Assembly: GCA_902825775.1 (NCBI GenBank)
Contig: CADECF010000002.1
Coordinates: 124,001 to 188,000 of the forward strand
DNA length: 64,000 bases
Source: an uncultured Lysobacteraceae bacterium
Lineage (GTDB): Bacteria > Pseudomonadota > Gammaproteobacteria > Xanthomonadales > Xanthomonadaceae
Direction: 5' to 3'
In this document: piece after piece, positions 62,581 to 64,000 of the stretch
How positions within the stretch are numbered: the stretch's first letter is position 1
How the letters are laid out: every line of letters begins with the position of its first letter
Notes under the pieces: model-generated
The model's database searches: none
Told to the model about the DNA's origin: nothing
What the model saw: only the letters and a program-made list of their open reading frames with translations
Translations under genes and position numbers: made by a program

Positions 62581-63615
62581 ATGGAACTGACCCCGGAACG
62601 GCTGGCTGCGCAGCTCGCAGCCGAACCGTTGCGGCCGGCTTACCTGATCGCCGGCCCCGAAGCTTTGCGCGTGCTGGAAGCCGCCGACGCGTTGCGCCAG
62701 CAGGCGCGCGCGCAGGGCTATGCCGAGCGCGAAGTGTTCGAAGCCGAAGGCAATCAGCGCGAACCCGACTGGGATGCGCTGCACGCCACATTGTCGGCAC
62801 CGAGCTTGTTCAGCGCGCGGCGCCTGATCGAACTGCGGCTGCCTACCGGCAAACCGGGCAAGCAGGGCGCCGAACTGATCTCCGGCTTCTGCGCCGATCC
62901 GGCGCCGGACGTATCGCTCGCGGTCGTCGCCGGCGACTGGAGCCGCGCCCATGCCGGCAAATGGAGCGAAGCGATCGGCCGCGTCGGCCACATCGTCGTC
63001 GCCTGGGCGGTGAAACCGCACGAATTGCCGGGCTGGATCGAGCGCCGCCTGCGCGCGCGCGGCCTGCGCGCGGACCGCGGGGCGGTGCAGAGCCTGTGCG
63101 ATCGCGTCGAAGGCAACCTGCTGGCCGCAGCGCAGGAAATCGACAAGCTGGCACTGCTCAACGACGGCCAGACTCTGGACGCCGCGCGCATGGAGGCGTT
63201 GGTGGCCGATGCCGCGCGCTACGACGTATTCCGTCTGGTCGACGCGGCGCTGGGCGGACAGCCGGCGCAGGTTTCGCGCATGCTCGCCGGCCTGCGTGCC
63301 GAGGGCGAGGCGGTGCCCGCGCTGCTCGGCATGGTGGTGATGGAACTGCAGCGCGCCGCCGCGTTGGCGCGCGCGCAGGCGCGCGGCGGCAATCTGGCCG
63401 CGGAGTTCAAAGCGCAGCGCGTCTGGGATTCGAAGCAGGCGCTGTACAAGCGCGCATTGCAGCGGCATGCCGCGCCGCGCTGGGAAAGTTTCGTGGCCGG
63501 TGCGGGCCGCGTCGACCGCATCGCCAAGGGCCGCGCCGCGGGCGATGCCTGGCAGGCGTTGGAACGATTGCTGCTGGCGGTCGCCGAACCGCGCGCGGTG
63601 GCGTTGCTGGCATGA
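62581..63615 (+). CDS. holA: DNA polymerase III subunit delta
   Basis: The clamp-loader delta subunit, 344 residues, which opens the beta clamp. AYLIAGPEALRVLEAADALR (about residues 20-39) opens domain I, and SAPSLFSARRLIELRLPTGK (about 73-92) is the clamp-binding region. LLAAAQEIDKLALL and DVFRLVDAALGG lead to the C-terminal collar domain. Conserved position between lptE and nadD supports the call. Confidence 0.95.
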   Translation: MELTPERLAAQLAAEPLRPAYLIAGPEALRVLEAADALRQQARAQGYAEREVFEAEGNQREPDWDALHATLSAPSLFSARRLIELRLPTGKPGKQGAELISGFCADPAPDVSLAVVAGDWSRAHAGKWSEAIGRVGHIVVAWAVKPHELPGWIERRLRARGLRADRGAVQSLCDRVEGNLLAAAQEIDKLALLNDGQTLDAARMEALVADAARYDVFRLVDAALGGQPAQVSRMLAGLRAEGEAVPALLGMVVMELQRAAALARAQARGGNLAAEFKAQRVWDSKQALYKRALQRHAAPRWESFVAGAGRVDRIAKGRAAGDAWQALERLLLAVAEPRAVALLA

Positions 63616-63626
63616 GCCCTTCGCTC

Positions 63627-63712
63627 TTCGTGGGAGCGGCTTCAGCCGCGAGCTCTTTCTCCAAAAAACCGGAGGTCGAAAAGCTCGCGGCTGAAGCCGC
63701 TCCCACGAAAAG
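63627..63712. repeat. Family A inverted pair between holA and nadD
   Basis: TTCGTGGGAGCGGCTTCAGC begins the left copy (63627-63654), and the inverted copy lies at 63682-63712. It occupies most of the 112 bases between two genes that are normally co-transcribed. Confidence 0.9.
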
Positions 63713-63727
63713 CGGTGCGGGCATCGA

Positions 63728-64000
63728 TTGAACACACCGGCGCCATTGCGGCTGTTGTACGGCGGCACCTTCGATCCGGTGCACAACGGCCATCTCGCCG
63801 TCGCCCGCCATGCACGCGACGCCTTGGATGCCGAGGTGCATCTGATGCCCGCGGCCGATCCGCCGCACAAAGGGCCCACCCATGCCGACGCCGAACAACG
63901 TGCGGCGATGCTGGCGTTGGCGATCGGACACGAGCCGCGCCTGCGGGTCGACCGCCGCGAATTGCTGCGCGACGGGCCGTCGTACACCATCGACACATTG
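63728..64000 (+). CDS. nadD: Nicotinate-nucleotide adenylyltransferase, 5' part (cut by window end)
   Basis: NaMN adenylyltransferase of NAD biosynthesis. The start is TTG at 63728, as no ATG is available in frame. [20 protein letters not shown] (about residues 10-29) is the nucleotidyltransferase signature with the HxGH motif, and PAADPPHKG (about 42-50) and [12 protein letters not shown] follow. The window ends after 91 codons. In related genomes the ribosome silencing factor rsfS usually follows. Confidence 0.95.
   Translation, partial: MNTPAPLRLLYGGTFDPVHNGHLAVARHARDALDAEVHLMPAADPPHKGPTHADAEQRAAMLALAIGHEPRLRVDRRELLRDGPSYTIDTL

Overview
The window is GC-rich DNA from a gammaproteobacterium. 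The leuS–lptE–holA–nadD block, the yajC–secD–secF block, several Xanthomonadaceae-type proteins and a Clp/CRP-like site make a Lysobacter/Xanthomonas relative (Xanthomonadales) the best guess. This is inferred from gene content and style, not from an rRNA gene. No rRNA, tRNA, CRISPR array, insertion sequence or prophage was seen. Both ends cut genes: ggt on the left and nadD on the right. Layout: 0-6.6 kb holds the ggt 3' end, a membrane-anchored protein of unknown function, a metallo-beta-lactamase-fold hydrolase overlapping a TMEM43-family protein, upp, and a class III aminotransferase divergent from an Lrp/AsnC regulator with three phased palindromes between them. 6.7-12.5 kb is a tRNA-queuosine and protein-export block (queA, tgt, yajC, secD, secF) closed by a terminator. 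13-18 kb has suhB divergent from trmJ, then a PhnD-like periplasmic protein overlapping a HAMP-GGDEF-EAL protein. 18.6-24.9 kb is an RHS/YD-repeat locus: a secreted RHS gene broken by an in-frame TGA inside a perfect 24-bp palindrome, then a series of small, lower-GC candidate immunity genes and an orphan toxin tail. 25-35.8 kb is housekeeping and signalling: VOC protein, NTF2-like protein with LysR regulator, GAF-GAF histidine kinase, ExoD, CorC-like protein, DUF47 plus Pit phosphate transporter, an alkyltransferase-like protein, a 2OG-Fe(II) oxygenase and a rhomboid protease. 36-48.2 kb has two M13 peptidases, LtrA, DoxX, the RhlE helicase, a beta-propeller protein, a LytS/LytTR two-component pair, and an Hpt protein divergent from an RcsB-like regulator. 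48.5-58.7 kb has a queuosine-precursor transporter, DUF502, a Ser/Thr kinase with an FGE-like tail, a large unknown protein, DUF4442, a CnoX-like thioredoxin, a six-TM protein/XRE/DUF998-like operon, SemiSWEET and an amidohydrolase. 59-64 kb is leuS, lptE, holA and nadD. Genes that plausibly work together: queA, tgt and the YhhQ-type transporter (queuosine); yajC-secD-secF (Sec translocon accessory complex); DUF47 with Pit (phosphate); the PhnD-like protein with the c-di-GMP enzyme; the RHS tip with its small downstream genes; and lptE (LPS export), holA (replication) and nadD (NAD synthesis) as a conserved block. The most striking non-genic property is the number of short hairpin repeats. At least ten sequence-distinct families, mostly as inverted pairs, fill nearly every longer intergenic gap, and several appear to have functional consequences (the tgt ribosome-binding site, a deleted glutathione-transferase gene, separation of a toxin tail from its core).
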